Assembly: GCA_022843175.1 (NCBI GenBank)
Contig: JALHOE010000015.1
Location: 1 to 64,000, forward strand
From: Deltaproteobacteria bacterium
GTDB lineage: Bacteria; Myxococcota_A; Polyangia; Polyangiales; JADJMO01
Length of the DNA stretch: 64,000 bases
Reading direction: 5' to 3'
Of this stretch, positions 1-8,217 are shown one piece after another. Both the position numbers and the translations under genes were made by a program. Below the pieces are notes generated by a model that saw only the letters and a program-made list of their open reading frames with translations, did no database searches and was not told where the DNA came from. The number at the start of each line of letters is the position of its first letter. Position 1 is the first letter of the stretch.

Positions 1-479
1 TGGTGGCGCGGGCGCGCGCGCCGGTGCACACCTGGGCGCGGCCGAGCCGGCGGTTCCCCGGCCGGGTCGGCGAGGTCCCCGGGCGCATCTGGGCGCCGCG
101 TCCGGTGCTCCGTCCGTCGCTCCTCGTCGCGATCGACACCTCGATGAGCATGAGCGAGCGCGAGCTGTCGGAGATCGCCAAGCAGCTCGAGCGCGTCGCC
201 GAGCACGCGCGGATCACCGTCGCCGAGTGCGACGTCGAGATCACCCGGATCTATCCGTTCGAGGGCGCGCTCGCGACGGTGAAGGGCAGGGGCGGCACCG
301 ATCTCCGGCCGGTGTTCGAGCAGCTCGCCGGCTTCGACGGCGTGGTGTACTTCACCGACGGACAGGGAAAGTTCCCCGCCGCGCCGCCCGCGATCCCGGT
401 GCTGTGGGTGTTGACCAAGCCGACCGCGTTCGAGTGTCCGTGGGGCGATCGCGCCAAGATGGAGCTACCTCGCCGATGA
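1..479 (+). CDS. VWA-like metallopeptidase-domain protein, C-terminal part
   Basis: The gene runs off the left edge, so only about the last 158 residues are visible. They contain a VWA-like beta strand with a MIDAS-type DTSMSMSE motif and a later YFTDGQG segment, as in the C-terminal half of the DUF2201 (putative metallopeptidase/VWA-like) family. In known members this half follows a metallopeptidase-like N-terminal region and the gene usually sits beside a MoxR-type AAA ATPase; both would lie left of the window and cannot be checked. The stop overlaps the next start (ATGA), which suggests co-transcription with the hydrolase. Family assignment is good, function unknown. Confidence 0.75.
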   Translation, partial: VARARAPVHTWARPSRRFPGRVGEVPGRIWAPRPVLRPSLLVAIDTSMSMSERELSEIAKQLERVAEHARITVAECDVEITRIYPFEGALATVKGRGGTDLRPVFEQLAGFDGVVYFTDGQGKFPAAPPAIPVLWVLTKPTAFECPWGDRAKMELPRR

Positions 480-1279
480 AGTTCCTCGACACGCCGCGCG
501 GTAGGTTTGCGTACTTCTCGCGGGGCCCTGCGGAAGGGCCGCTGGTCCTCTTCCTCCACGGCTTCCCCGACACGCCGCACGCGTGGCTGCCGGTGATGGA
601 GCGGATGGCGGGCTATCGCTGCGTCGCGCCGTTCCTCCGTGGCTACGCGCCGTCGGTGCTCGAGGGGCCGTTCGACATCGACTCGCTCGCGGCCGACGTG
701 CGCGCGCTCGGCGACGCGCTGTCTCCATCGACTCCTTATGCAATCGTCGGCCACGACTGGGGCGCGATGCTCACCTATCTCGCCGCGGGGTCGCGGACCG
801 CGGCGGCGGTCACGCTCTCGGTGCCGCACCCGTCGTCGTTCGCGCGCGCGCTCCTCGAGGATCCGGCCCAGCTCCGGCGCAGCTGGTACATGTTCTTCTT
901 CCAGCTGCCGTTCGCCGAGCGAATCGTGGCGCGCAACGACTGGGCGTTCGTCGACCGGTTGTTTCGCACCTGGTCGCCCTCGCTCCGCGCCGACACCCGC
1001 GAGGTGAAGCAGGCGCTCCGCCCGGCCGCGCTCGAGTACTACCGCGCGATGCTGCGCCATGCTGCGCGCAAGTGGCCGCGAATTGCGACGCCGACGCTCT
1101 ACCTCGTCGGGCGCGAGGACGGGTGCATCGGGGCGGACGTCGGGCGGGATCAGCACCGCTACTTCGACGGGCCCTTTGCGCGGGAGACGATCGAGGGGGC
1201 GGGGCACTTTCTCCAGTGGGAGAAGCCCGAGCTCGTCGCAGAGCTCGTGCGCGGGTGGCTCGCGGCGCACAGGCAGTGA
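476..1279 (+). CDS. Alpha/beta hydrolase (epoxide hydrolase/dehalogenase-like)
   Basis: This 267-residue protein is a complete cytosolic alpha/beta hydrolase. It has the oxyanion HGFPD motif at residues 28-32, an aspartate nucleophile in GHDWG (D94), a likely acid D215 in GRED and the catalytic H244 in GAGH. An Asp nucleophile, rather than Ser, places it in the epoxide hydrolase/haloalkane dehalogenase branch; the substrate cannot be read from the sequence. The start is the ATG overlapping the upstream stop. Downstream comes a repeat-rich spacer with an inverted pair of REP-like elements. Confidence 0.88.
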   Translation: MKFLDTPRGRFAYFSRGPAEGPLVLFLHGFPDTPHAWLPVMERMAGYRCVAPFLRGYAPSVLEGPFDIDSLAADVRALGDALSPSTPYAIVGHDWGAMLTYLAAGSRTAAAVTLSVPHPSSFARALLEDPAQLRRSWYMFFFQLPFAERIVARNDWAFVDRLFRTWSPSLRADTREVKQALRPAALEYYRAMLRHAARKWPRIATPTLYLVGREDGCIGADVGRDQHRYFDGPFARETIEGAGHFLQWEKPELVAELVRGWLAAHRQ

Positions 1280-1306
1280 GCTGCGCCTGCGCCTGCGCCT
1301 GCGCGT

Positions 1307-1330
1307 AGGCGCTCGCTGACGCGCGCGCCT
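1307..1330 (-). repeat. REP-like hairpin repeat, inverted copy
   Basis: This 24-bp element is the exact reverse complement of the copy at 1397-1420. On its own strand it has two 10-nt arms, AGGCGCGCGC and GCGAGCGCCT, around a GTCA loop, pairing with a single G.A mismatch. It lies 28 bp after the hydrolase stop. Confidence 0.75.
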
Positions 1331-1336
1331 GTGTGT

Positions 1337-1390
1337 GCGCCTGCGCCTGCGCCTGCGCCTGCGCCTGCGCCTGCGCGTGCGCCTGCGCCT
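1337..1390. repeat. GCCTGC hexanucleotide microsatellite
   Basis: An almost pure run of the 6-bp unit GCCTGC fills the space between the two inverted REP-like elements; a shorter run precedes the first element at about 1283-1305. It is non-coding as far as can be seen. The same hexamer recurs inside the coding sequence at 12,016-12,131. Confidence 0.8.
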
Positions 1391-1396
1391 CCGGAT

Positions 1397-1420
1397 AGGC
1401 GCGCGCGTCAGCGAGCGCCT
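1397..1420 (+). repeat. REP-like hairpin repeat, direct copy
   Basis: Reference copy of the family: arms AGGCGCGCGC and GCGAGCGCCT around a GTCA loop. Together with the inverted copy at 1307-1330 it forms a BIME-like doublet. Identical or near-identical copies lie at 15,611, 41,910 and 46,061. Confidence 0.75.
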
Positions 1421-1507
1421 GACCCGTAAGGGCTCTTGCCCGGGCTCTCCCCATCGTCGCGGGGGGCGAGCCCTCTGCGGTGGTGCGGGCGGCGATTCAA
1501 GGAGCGC

Positions 1508-1560
1508 GCGCGGCCGAGCGGGAGGCTTGAAGGCGGAGCCGCTTGGACTTCTATCCCCCT
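1508..1560 (+). repeat. 53-bp dispersed repeat, copy 1
   Basis: The stretch matches 4599-4652 with three substitutions and one inserted T. It begins GCGCGGCCGAGCGGGAGGCT and ends in CCGCTTGGACTTCT then ATCCCCCT. AGCGG and CCGCT can pair, so it may fold. It ends 28 bp short of the following convergent gene and has no coding potential that I can see. Confidence 0.7.
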
Positions 1561-1588
1561 TCGCATGTGTGACGCAGGCGAATGAGCG

Positions 1589-2602
1589 TCAGTCTTGGCA
1601 GATCGTCGCCGAGAAGCTGCCGGCGAACTTCGCCTTACCGGCGGAAGAGAAGCTCTTCGGCTCGACGGAGAGTGCGCCCTTCAGGGTGCCGCCCGCTCGG
1701 AGCTCGACTGCATCGATGCGGATCCATCCCTCGTCGAGTTGGACGTAGTCGTCCGCCGCCGCCGCATACGAGAACACCATCGGTATCGTCGTTCCAAGGT
1801 ACTGGCGTCGGCTGGTGACGCCGAGGCGATGGGGCAAGAGGAGGCGCGGTCGGCGCGTCGTCTTCGCCGTGTCGGCGTCCGCGCACGTCACTTCACTGGA
1901 ATAGAACGACAGGTCGTCGATGTAGTCGATGTTGTTCTGTTCGTCGTGGCGAAGCGTGGCGATGGCGTTCTTCGCGACAAAGGTTCCGCCTCCCGCGGAG
2001 CCCACGAGGGGGCCCGTGTCTTTCGGTTCGGCAAGCGCCACGAGGGTCCCCGTCTCGCAAACCAGGGCGTCGAACGTTCCAGAGCCCTGATACGCCTTTC
2101 CACCTTGCCGGAAGTCGAACTCCAGCCGTCCCTTGACGTGCTCGCCCTTGGTGATGGTCGCGCCCTTGTCCAGCTGGAGCTCGAGGTACGGGGACATGAT
2201 GCGGTAGATGTCGACGAACTTCTTCGGCGGCTCCAGCTGGATCATGTCGAGAGGGTACGGGTCCCCCGCAAACAGACGACCGCCCGGCCCAGCGTGAAGC
2301 GTGAGCTCGATGCGGAGCGCGTCGTCGCCCCCTCCACACGATTGCGTGCCCGCCGAGAGGACGAGGGTCGCCATCTCATAGGTATTGATGCGCTCTGGCT
2401 TCACCCACGCGCTCTTGAACACGAAATGGGTGCCCGCGAGCGTCGCCGAGAACGGTCCGCTCGGCTTCGGCGCTTCGATCGACTTCGCCCCGGTCGGCGG
2501 GTTGCTCTTCTGCACGCCGGATGCGGCTGCGAGTTCTTGCTTCTTCTGGCAAGCAGCGCAAATCGACACGAGCGCCATCCCGAAGGCGACCACCGAACGC
2601 AT
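1589..2602 (-). CDS. Secreted or lipoprotein, unknown function
   Basis: The protein is 337 residues long. I chose the ATG at 2602 because it gives a good export signal (MRSVVAFGMALVSICAAC followed by charged QKK), with a weak lipobox ending at Cys18. The mature part has no recognised domain; it is rich in beta-prone segments and contains isolated Cys residues, which fits a periplasmic or surface beta protein. It stands alone between two repeat-rich or empty spacers. I do not recognise the family. Confidence 0.65.
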   Translation of the reverse strand: MRSVVAFGMALVSICAACQKKQELAAASGVQKSNPPTGAKSIEAPKPSGPFSATLAGTHFVFKSAWVKPERINTYEMATLVLSAGTQSCGGGDDALRIELTLHAGPGGRLFAGDPYPLDMIQLEPPKKFVDIYRIMSPYLELQLDKGATITKGEHVKGRLEFDFRQGGKAYQGSGTFDALVCETGTLVALAEPKDTGPLVGSAGGGTFVAKNAIATLRHDEQNNIDYIDDLSFYSSEVTCADADTAKTTRRPRLLLPHRLGVTSRRQYLGTTIPMVFSYAAAADDYVQLDEGWIRIDAVELRAGGTLKGALSVEPKSFSSAGKAKFAGSFSATICQD

Positions 2603-3059
2603 CGTCCGATGATAGAGCGTGCGCGAATGGAAAGCCCGAGGAGCGCGAGCCGATCGGGGGTCGGCGAGAGCTTCGTCACGCACGAGTCGCGCGCGCTCTG
2701 GGGGATCTCACTCGGCAAGCGAGCCGAGGCGCTCACCCACTCGGGTCACGGGGGGAGGCCGCGGAGATCCCCGTCGCGTTGGCGAAGGATCTCGAGGCGC
2801 TCGAGGCGCTCGATCTGCGTCGCCGGGGCGGCCGAGCAGTTCATGTGCAGCGGTCGCATGAGATCCCGAGCTTCCCCGGACGACGCGGGAAGGCCCGACG
2901 GCTCGGGCGCTTGGACGCAGTTCTTGCGAGAGGCCGCCGCCGATTGCGCGATCCGCCCGGCCGAGGTCGCCCCCTCTTCGACCCGACCCGCGGCTCGAGC
3001 GAGCGCTGCCGCAGGCGCGGTTCGTGCGAGACCGATCGGCGTCGAACGGCAGGTGACCC
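2603..3059. other. 457-bp spacer with no recognisable gene
   Basis: Open frames cross this stretch on both strands, but all are Arg/Pro/Ser-rich, as expected of shadows in GC-rich DNA. None has a good start with ribosome binding site or a recognisable domain. It probably holds the promoters of the two divergent flanking genes. Confidence 0.5.
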
Positions 3060-3542
3060 ATGAACGCGCGATTCCTCCTCACGGGGCTGTTGACCTCGGC
3101 GCTCAACCTCCTCCTCCACGCGGGGCTGTTCGTGCTCTTCCTGAAGGACTTCTTCGCCGCGCACCCCGCCGGTCCACCCGAGTTCCTGCGCCAGCTCAAC
3201 CGGGGCCTCGATGAGCTGGTGCCCTGGGCCCTCATCGCGTCCGCGCTCGCACTTGGCTTCTTCATCACGGTCGTCGTGAGGTGGTCCGGCGCGAAGGGCG
3301 TGGTCTCCGGCCTCGAGTCCGGCGCCATCATGGGCTCGCTCTACTGGGCGGGGATCAACTTCGGCCTCTACGCTTCGTCACGCAACTTCTCTCTTCCGAG
3401 CACGATCGCCGATCTGGTCTGCAGCGCCCTTTGCATGACGCTCTCTGCGGGCTTCGCGGCGTGGATGCTGAATCGGCCGAGCACGCACCGGACGGTCGTC
3501 AAGACGAGCGAGGTCCACGCGCCGGCCCCGGGCCCGTTGTGA
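3060..3542 (+). CDS. Small integral membrane protein
   Basis: The 160-residue protein has about four hydrophobic helices: residues 5-27, 52-75, 80-105 and 115-140. The first begins right after the N-terminal MNAR. The C-terminal 20 residues are polar and proline-rich. No catalytic motif or known family is evident, and the role is unknown. It is followed 48 bp later by an OmpA-type lipoprotein gene in the same direction. Confidence 0.65.
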   Translation: MNARFLLTGLLTSALNLLLHAGLFVLFLKDFFAAHPAGPPEFLRQLNRGLDELVPWALIASALALGFFITVVVRWSGAKGVVSGLESGAIMGSLYWAGINFGLYASSRNFSLPSTIADLVCSALCMTLSAGFAAWMLNRPSTHRTVVKTSEVHAPAPGPL

Positions 3543-3590
3543 GCTCGCGGGGTCGCGTTGGCGACGCGGCGGCGTACGCTCCGGGTAGTG

Positions 3591-4412
3591 ATGCGCGTGT
3601 GGCTCAGCATGGTGCTCTTGCTCGGCTGCGTGACGCCGCCGGCACGCGCCCCCTCGTTCGCGCCGCGGCCGGCCGAGACCGACAGCGACGGAGACGGGAT
3701 CCCCGACGTGCGCGACAAGTGTCCCCACGAGCCCGAGGACTGCGATGGCTTCGCCGATGACGATGGCTGTCCGGATCCCGACAACGACGCCGACGGCATC
3801 GCCGACACGTGTGATGTCTGTCCCAACGAGAAGGAGGTCTACAACGGCTGGGGGGATCGCGACGGGTGCCCGGACAGCTCCGCGGACATCCATCGGTATC
3901 GCAATCACCCAACCCACGTATACGCGGCGCCGATCGCGTCGGTCTCGTTCGCGGTCGACTCGGCAAAGGTGAGCGCGACAGAGCTGGACGACATCGCGAG
4001 CGAGGTTCGCGCAGACGGTGACATCGAGTCGATCCTGTGTGTGGCGCAGACGACCAAGAGCGAGAAGCTGCCGCCCGCGTTGTCGAGGGCGCGCGCCGAG
4101 GCGGTGTGCAAAGGGTTGCTCGCGCGCGGTCTCGGCAAGGTGGTCGTGGACGGCGCGTTCGGCGTCGGCAGCGGGGTGATGCGCGACATCGATCCGGAGC
4201 GACTCTGGGAGTCGAGCGCGCTCGCCTTCGTCCTCGTCACGCGCGGCAGGGGACACCAGATCTGGAAGTGGAACGGGACGGTCGTGGAGCGTGCCGAGGT
4301 GCCGCCGGTGAACGTCGAGCCGGGGCCGAGGGATCCGGCGTGCACCGACACCTATTCGCCGCCGCCGCCGAAGCCACCCGCGGGAGGATGCCTCGCCGCG
4401 GGGGCGCCATGA
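3591..4412 (+). CDS. OmpA-like lipoprotein with thrombospondin type 3 repeats
   Basis: The ATG at 3591 gives a 273-residue protein with a lipoprotein signal (MRVWLSMVLLLGC, lipobox LLGC). Residues about 30-95 carry Ca2+-binding type 3 repeats of the form DSDGDGIPD and DNDADGIAD with paired Cys. The C-terminal half resembles an OmpA/MotB-like peptidoglycan-binding domain (a SVSFAVDSAKVS strand and an SRARAEAV helix), but the usual GHTD motif is missing, so binding may be lost. The tail is Pro-rich with Cys residues. Probably outer-membrane anchored. Related in design to the protein at 20,663-21,763. Confidence 0.75.
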   Translation: MRVWLSMVLLLGCVTPPARAPSFAPRPAETDSDGDGIPDVRDKCPHEPEDCDGFADDDGCPDPDNDADGIADTCDVCPNEKEVYNGWGDRDGCPDSSADIHRYRNHPTHVYAAPIASVSFAVDSAKVSATELDDIASEVRADGDIESILCVAQTTKSEKLPPALSRARAEAVCKGLLARGLGKVVVDGAFGVGSGVMRDIDPERLWESSALAFVLVTRGRGHQIWKWNGTVVERAEVPPVNVEPGPRDPACTDTYSPPPPKPPAGGCLAAGAP

Positions 4413-4422
4413 CCGGGGCCGG

Positions 4423-4465
4423 GCCACGAGAGACAAGCGCACAGCTCTCGCGGTACCCGGCGGGA
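4423..4465 (+). repeat. 43-bp dispersed hairpin repeat, copy 1
   Basis: It matches 5261-5303 at 41 of 43 positions. CGAGAG and CTCTCG arms around a 12-nt loop can form a hairpin, followed by GCGGTACCCGGCGGGA. The two copies bracket the lipoprotein gene at 4643-5230 in direct orientation. Confidence 0.7.
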
Positions 4466-4598
4466 TCAGCGTGTGCTTCGCACAAGAACTAGTAGGTATC
4501 TACGAGCACTTGGAGTTGACCCTGCTGCCGCCGCCTCTTCAGGTCAACCTCCTCGAGTTCGCGACGTCGCGCGAGACGGTTCGGCACGCTTGGAGTGT

Positions 4599-4652
4599 GC
4601 GCGGCCGAGCGGGAGGCTCGAAGGCTGATCCGCTTGGACTTCTTATCCCCCT
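4599..4652 (+). repeat. 53-bp dispersed repeat, copy 2
   Basis: Second copy of the element at 1508-1560. Its end covers the last few codons and the stop of the convergent lipoprotein gene, as copy 1 also lies at the 3' side of a minus-strand gene. Confidence 0.7.
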
Positions 4653-5230
4653 AAGCCGCGGTCGTCCGGGAGAACAGTCAACACAAACGTGAAATCGCCA
4701 ATCGACAGCGGCGCCTCAGCGTTGTCTTCGGCGGGTGCTGCGGGCATCCGGCAGAGGCCGCGGCCGGTGATAAGATTCCGCCGCTCCGGCGTGAATGTGC
4801 ACACATTTGACTCAATGATCATGTCGCATGCGCCTTTAGGTGTCGTCCACGACCGAAGCCCAGCTTCCGTCCGTGCAACGATGGTGATGGCACTCAGGGG
4901 AGCGTCTCCAGTTTCGCCCTCACACAACGGTCGGCGCAAATGGAACGACACCGCCGCGATATCGGCCGTTGCGATCAGCGAGTCAGCGATGTGTGAGCAG
5001 CTGTCGCCAGTCGCTCGCGCGACCACCGTTCGGGCGCCGGTCAGAGGCATCGTGAGCGCACAACGCACGGTTGCGTCGTCGGCCAAGCGGCACGGCGCTG
5101 CGTCGAAGGCGCAGGCCGAGTCCGGCGATACTGCGTCGTCGGTCGTGGGCCGGCAGCTCGCAGCGCTAATCGCTGCCCAGATCGTCAGTGCGATCAGCCG
5201 TGTGCCTTCGTCATAGGCCATCGGGGCCAT
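4643..5230 (-). CDS. Putative lipoprotein, unknown function
   Basis: Up to 195 residues with an export signal near the start and a lipobox-like AASC. The start is either the ATG at 5230 or the one at 5221 (MAYDEGTRLIAL...); both precede the signal. The mature part has eight or so Cys, suggesting disulfides, and no recognised domain. The gene is flanked by two direct copies of the 43-bp repeat and overlaps the 53-bp repeat at its 3' end, so it may belong to a repeat-bounded unit. Confidence 0.6.
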   Translation of the reverse strand: MAPMAYDEGTRLIALTIWAAISAASCRPTTDDAVSPDSACAFDAAPCRLADDATVRCALTMPLTGARTVVARATGDSCSHIADSLIATADIAAVSFHLRRPLCEGETGDAPLSAITIVARTEAGLRSWTTPKGACDMIIESNVCTFTPERRNLITGRGLCRMPAAPAEDNAEAPLSIGDFTFVLTVLPDDRGLGG

Positions 5231-5260
5231 GGGTAAGTGTGCGCTCGTGCGGAGCGGCGT

Positions 5261-5303
5261 GCCACGAGAGACAAGCGTACGGCTCTCGCGGTACCCGGCG
5301 GGA
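5261..5303 (+). repeat. 43-bp dispersed hairpin repeat, copy 2
   Basis: Direct copy of 4423-4465 with two differences, located 31 bp upstream of the minus-strand lipoprotein start. Confidence 0.7.
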
Positions 5304-5742
5304 ATCGCGGTAGCTCCGCGCGATCGTCATCCGGCGGCAGGTGGAGCCAGCCTGCCGGCCGGTCGCTCGCTCGCCAGCACGCGCAGCAAGGGGAGCAACA
5401 CCAGCGACCGTTCGCGCAAGTCACGGGGGGGCTGGGCGGAGGATCGCGTCGCACCGAACGTCATCATCGAGCTCACCCCCGAGACGACGGAGGAGATCGA
5501 CCGCGGCCCCACGATGCGCATCTAAGGTCGGCTGCTCCGCGTGCCGTCGTACCGCACCGTGGCTTCGGTGGATCGACGACAACGGTCGAGCGCTTCCGCA
5601 TCCCTCGGAGGTTGCCGACCTCACGCGCGGATATTGACTGCGATCCCGAGGGCCCGCCCGCGAGGTCGCTCGACCTCGCCGACGAGCTCGGGCGACTGCG
5701 CGCCGTACGTCGCGACGCGAAGGGGCAGTCTGTTCTCGATAT
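5304..5742. other. Spacer without a convincing gene
   Basis: Short frames exist on both strands, for example a plus-strand stretch reading APNVIIELTPETTEEIDRGP near 5450-5515 that looks protein-like but has no clear start. It could be the remnant of a decayed gene. No RNA gene was seen. Confidence 0.4.
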
Positions 5743-6108
5743 TCAGTAGGCGAGCACCGCCGTGGGCATCGGCAGCACGGGCTGCCACTCGACCCTCTCC
5801 TCCGTTGTCGTCTTCGTGCACGTTTGGCGGCAGTCCGTGCTGCCATAATCGCACTGCGCCGTCTCGCCGCTGTGCTCGCAATAGCAATTCTTGTAGAGGT
5901 CGCACACGTAGTTGCCGGAGCGAACGCTGTGCATCTGGCCGCTGCCGTCCTTCTTGCAAACTGAGATGTAGCAGCCGTTGCGAACCGTGGTTCGGATCCT
6001 CGTTGCCTGCTCCGTGGTCCCCACCGCCTCCTCTTCGAGCGATTCGGGGGCGACTGCGCAGCCGGTGGCGAACAGCATGGCGAACATGACAAGGGTGCGA
6101 GCGAGCAT
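5743..6108 (-). CDS. Small Cys-rich lipoprotein
   Basis: The 121-residue precursor starts with MLARTLVMFAMLFATGC, a clear lipoprotein signal with lipobox ATGC. The mature part has nine further cysteines (CYISVC, CDLYKNCYC, CDYGSTDCRQTC), which suggests a disulfide-stabilised extracytoplasmic fold. No family was recognised and the role is unknown. It has its own spacer upstream, with a purine-rich AGGAGG ribosome binding site just before the ATG. Confidence 0.7.
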   Translation of the reverse strand: MLARTLVMFAMLFATGCAVAPESLEEEAVGTTEQATRIRTTVRNGCYISVCKKDGSGQMHSVRSGNYVCDLYKNCYCEHSGETAQCDYGSTDCRQTCTKTTTEERVEWQPVLPMPTAVLAY

Positions 6109-6251
6109 GGGACCTCCTGCCCCCCCTTACGCCGCGACGCAACTGCATCTGACAGGGGAGATAGCTCACATCAAGTTCACTCGGGACAGCGGGACGAAGC
6201 CGTTGTTGACCGTGATGCCCGGGTCCTTCGGCGGCATATCAGCCGCAGCGT

Positions 6252-6683
6252 TCAGAACGACCGAAACGCGCTCACGATCGTCCCGAGCGTCGCCACCAGC
6301 AGCGTCAACCCCGCCGAGCACACGAACGCCAGGTGCGCCGCGCGCTGCCGCGGCTCGCTGTCGCGTGACGAGAGGTGGAGCAGGCACCCGGCCCACGCGA
6401 GCGCGATCGCCGCGAACGCCAGGTGCTCCTTGCGCTCGAAGAGGAGGCCGTGGCGGAGCGACGCCATGTACACCGCGCGCCGCACCAGCTTGCTGTACGA
6501 CGGGTAGATGAACGCGCCGAACGCGCCGCTCAGCGTGACGAGCGCGGCGGCCAGCGTCACCGAGAGCGGCGCGCGCCGGTTCCTGCGCCGGAGGAGGATC
6601 GCCGGATGCACGAGCGCCGCCGCGGCGAGCCAGCCGAGGTGCCCGTGCACGCGTTCGAGGAGCCGCAGCGTCTCGACCGTCAC
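6252..6683 (-). CDS. His-rich four-helix membrane protein
   Basis: I start it at the GTG of a GTGA overlap with the upstream gene, giving 143 residues. Four hydrophobic helices carry several histidines (H13, H15, H26, H78, H87, H103, H117) at positions that could bind heme or metal; this is inference from spacing only. It is the last gene of the six-gene operon that includes the radical SAM enzyme and the 58-residue peptide, so it may take part in handling or exporting the modified product or supply electrons. Confidence 0.65.
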   Translation of the reverse strand: MTVETLRLLERVHGHLGWLAAAALVHPAILLRRRNRRAPLSVTLAAALVTLSGAFGAFIYPSYSKLVRRAVYMASLRHGLLFERKEHLAFAAIALAWAGCLLHLSSRDSEPRQRAAHLAFVCSAGLTLLVATLGTIVSAFRSF

Positions 6684-6967
6684 GGCAGGAACACTCCCTG
6701 GAGCGCGGTCGCGATCGCGGTGACCAAGATCAGCTGGCCGATCCGCGCGTCGACGGTCGAGGGGCGCAGGGCCGCGGCGCCGAGCGTCGCGAGGGTGCCG
6801 GCGTAGAACGCGACCCACGCGCGCCAGAAGAAGCCGATCCGGGTCGGCACGGCGATGGTGCGCGGGTCGGGTTCGGGGAACAGCCACACCTGCACCGCGC
6901 GCGACGTCGCGTACGCGAGCGCCGCGACGCACGCGCCGATCGCGAGCGCTGCGAGCCAACGCTTCAT
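6680..6967 (-). CDS. Small membrane protein in the radical SAM operon
   Basis: A 95-residue protein with an N-terminal helix (about residues 5-25), a second around 46-67 and a third at 77-94. No motif is recognised. Both ends overlap neighbours by four bases (ATGA with the radical SAM stop, GTGA with the downstream start), so it is almost certainly co-translated with them. Confidence 0.65.
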   Translation of the reverse strand: MKRWLAALAIGACVAALAYATSRAVQVWLFPEPDPRTIAVPTRIGFFWRAWVAFYAGTLATLGAAALRPSTVDARIGQLILVTAIATALQGVFLP

Positions 6968-8037
6968 GACGCGCGGACTCGCGGGCACTCCGGATCGGGC
7001 GCGAAGCGGTCGCCCGCGACGTGCTCCGACACCACGCGGCAGCCGCCGCGGCACACCGCGCGCACCGGGCACGAGGCGCACGGCTCGGCGACCGGCGGCC
7101 GCGTGTCGCCGGCCATGAAGCTGCACGGCTTGCTCTGCCCCTCGACGTCCACGGCGGAGAGGCCCCGACCCGCCTCGCAGCCCATGACGCCGAGCGCGAG
7201 GAGCTCGTCGACGCGCGCGAACGAGAGCAGGGGCACGAGCGCGCAGTCGATCCGCACGCCGGGGACGAGCTGCTCCAGCAACGAGGGAAGGAGCGCGATC
7301 TGCGCCGGGGTCAGCCGGCGCATCAGGTATTCGAGCGAGGCCGCGCGCCCGGCCGGCTTGTAGCGGAGCAGCTGGATCTCTCGCGCGCCGAGCGCCCGCA
7401 CGCGCGCGGCGAGCTCGAGCAGACCGCGCCCGTCGTCGCCGAGGAGCTGCCGGGTGAGCACCACGTTGACGCCGACCCCTACGCCCTCGGCCACGAGCAG
7501 CGCGATCGCCCGCTCGGCGACGCCCGCGCCATCGAAGCCGCGCACCTCGGCGTAGGCGTCGATCCCATCGTGGCTCACGTTGACCTGCGCGAAGTCGGAG
7601 AGGGCGCGCGCGCGTTCGGCGTTGAGGCCGATGCCGCTGGTGGTGACGACGGGCGTGAGGCCGAGCGCGCGCGCCTGGCGGGCGATGCGCGGCAGCTCGG
7701 GGTGGAGCATCGGCTCGCCGCCGCCGAACGCGACGGTGAACGCGCCTCCGGCCGCGACCTCGTCGAGCGTCGCGGCGATCGCCTCGAACGGGCGGTGTTG
7801 CCCGTCGGCGCGCGCGTCGAGGTAGCAGCCGTCGCACCCCGCGGGGCAGCGCGAGGTGACCGCGACGTGGACCTCGAGCGGCCGCTCGGTCTGATCGACG
7901 AGCCCGCGCGACGGCTCGCTCCACCGCGCTCCCCCGTCGACGCCGAAGCGGCGCGCCAGCGTGCGGTCGACGGCGAGCAGGGTGCGATCGTCGACGCGCA
8001 CCCACGCCCCGAACGTCTCGGCGCGCGCGCGGATCAC
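6964..8037 (-). CDS. Radical SAM/SPASM enzyme, probable peptide maturase
   Basis: This 357-residue protein starts at a GTG overlapping the stop of the 58-residue peptide gene. An N-terminal segment of about 55 residues precedes the core and could be a small recognition domain. The [4Fe-4S] motif is C64-x3-C68-x2-C71 and a GGEP motif follows. The C-terminus has a textbook SPASM pattern: C287-x12-G300-x4-C305, then C320-x2-C323-x5-C329-x3-C333, then C351, expected to bind two auxiliary clusters. SPASM proteins mostly modify ribosomal peptides (sactisynthases, PqqE, mycofactocin MftC) or act as sulfatase maturases. The adjacent peptide gene makes the peptide role more likely; the actual chemistry is unknown. 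Confidence 0.9.
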   Translation of the reverse strand: MIRARAETFGAWVRVDDRTLLAVDRTLARRFGVDGGARWSEPSRGLVDQTERPLEVHVAVTSRCPAGCDGCYLDARADGQHRPFEAIAATLDEVAAGGAFTVAFGGGEPMLHPELPRIARQARALGLTPVVTTSGIGLNAERARALSDFAQVNVSHDGIDAYAEVRGFDGAGVAERAIALLVAEGVGVGVNVVLTRQLLGDDGRGLLELAARVRALGAREIQLLRYKPAGRAASLEYLMRRLTPAQIALLPSLLEQLVPGVRIDCALVPLLSFARVDELLALGVMGCEAGRGLSAVDVEGQSKPCSFMAGDTRPPVAEPCASCPVRAVCRGGCRVVSEHVAGDRFAPDPECPRVRAS

Positions 8038-8210
8038 TTCTTGTCCTCCGGGTCGGGGAGGGCCGCTGCGATCGCGGCGTAGACGACGCTCGCGAGCACC
8101 GCGGTGCCGAAGAGCAGATCGATGACGCTCCCGATCGACGAGCAGTTGGCGCCGGGCCCCGCGCGCACCGCGAGCACGCCCTCGGGGAGCTGCGGCTGTT
8201 CGTCGTCCAT
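8034..8210 (-). CDS. 58-residue peptide, candidate substrate of the radical SAM enzyme
   Basis: It starts at ATG 8210 and its TGA overlaps the GTG of the radical SAM gene. The acidic N-terminal 20 residues (MDDEQPQLPEGVLAVRAGPG) resemble a leader. They are followed by ANCSSIGSVID, a hydrophobic stretch to about residue 51, and a charged LPDPEDKK end. The only cysteine (C23) sits in a Gly/Ser-rich motif, a plausible site for modification. The position directly before a SPASM enzyme is typical of RiPP precursors. A plain single-helix membrane protein is the alternative. Confidence 0.6.
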   Translation of the reverse strand: MDDEQPQLPEGVLAVRAGPGANCSSIGSVIDLLFGTAVLASVVYAAIAAALPDPEDKK

Positions 8211-8217
8211 GCTCGAT

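Noticed and set aside
1595-3214. Long plus-strand frame opposite the secreted-protein gene and across the following spacer
   Set aside because: Arg/Leu/Val-rich composition, antisense to a protein with a clear signal sequence, and no ribosome binding site; typical shadow in GC-rich DNA.
4413-4642. A small gene at 4471-4692
   Set aside because: The frame runs into the 53-bp repeat and lacks a ribosome binding site; repeat content explains the stretch.
6166-6237. Short minus-strand frame ending PLSRVNLM
   Set aside because: Only about 23 codons from its ATG and overlapping the spacer after the membrane protein gene; no support beyond composition.
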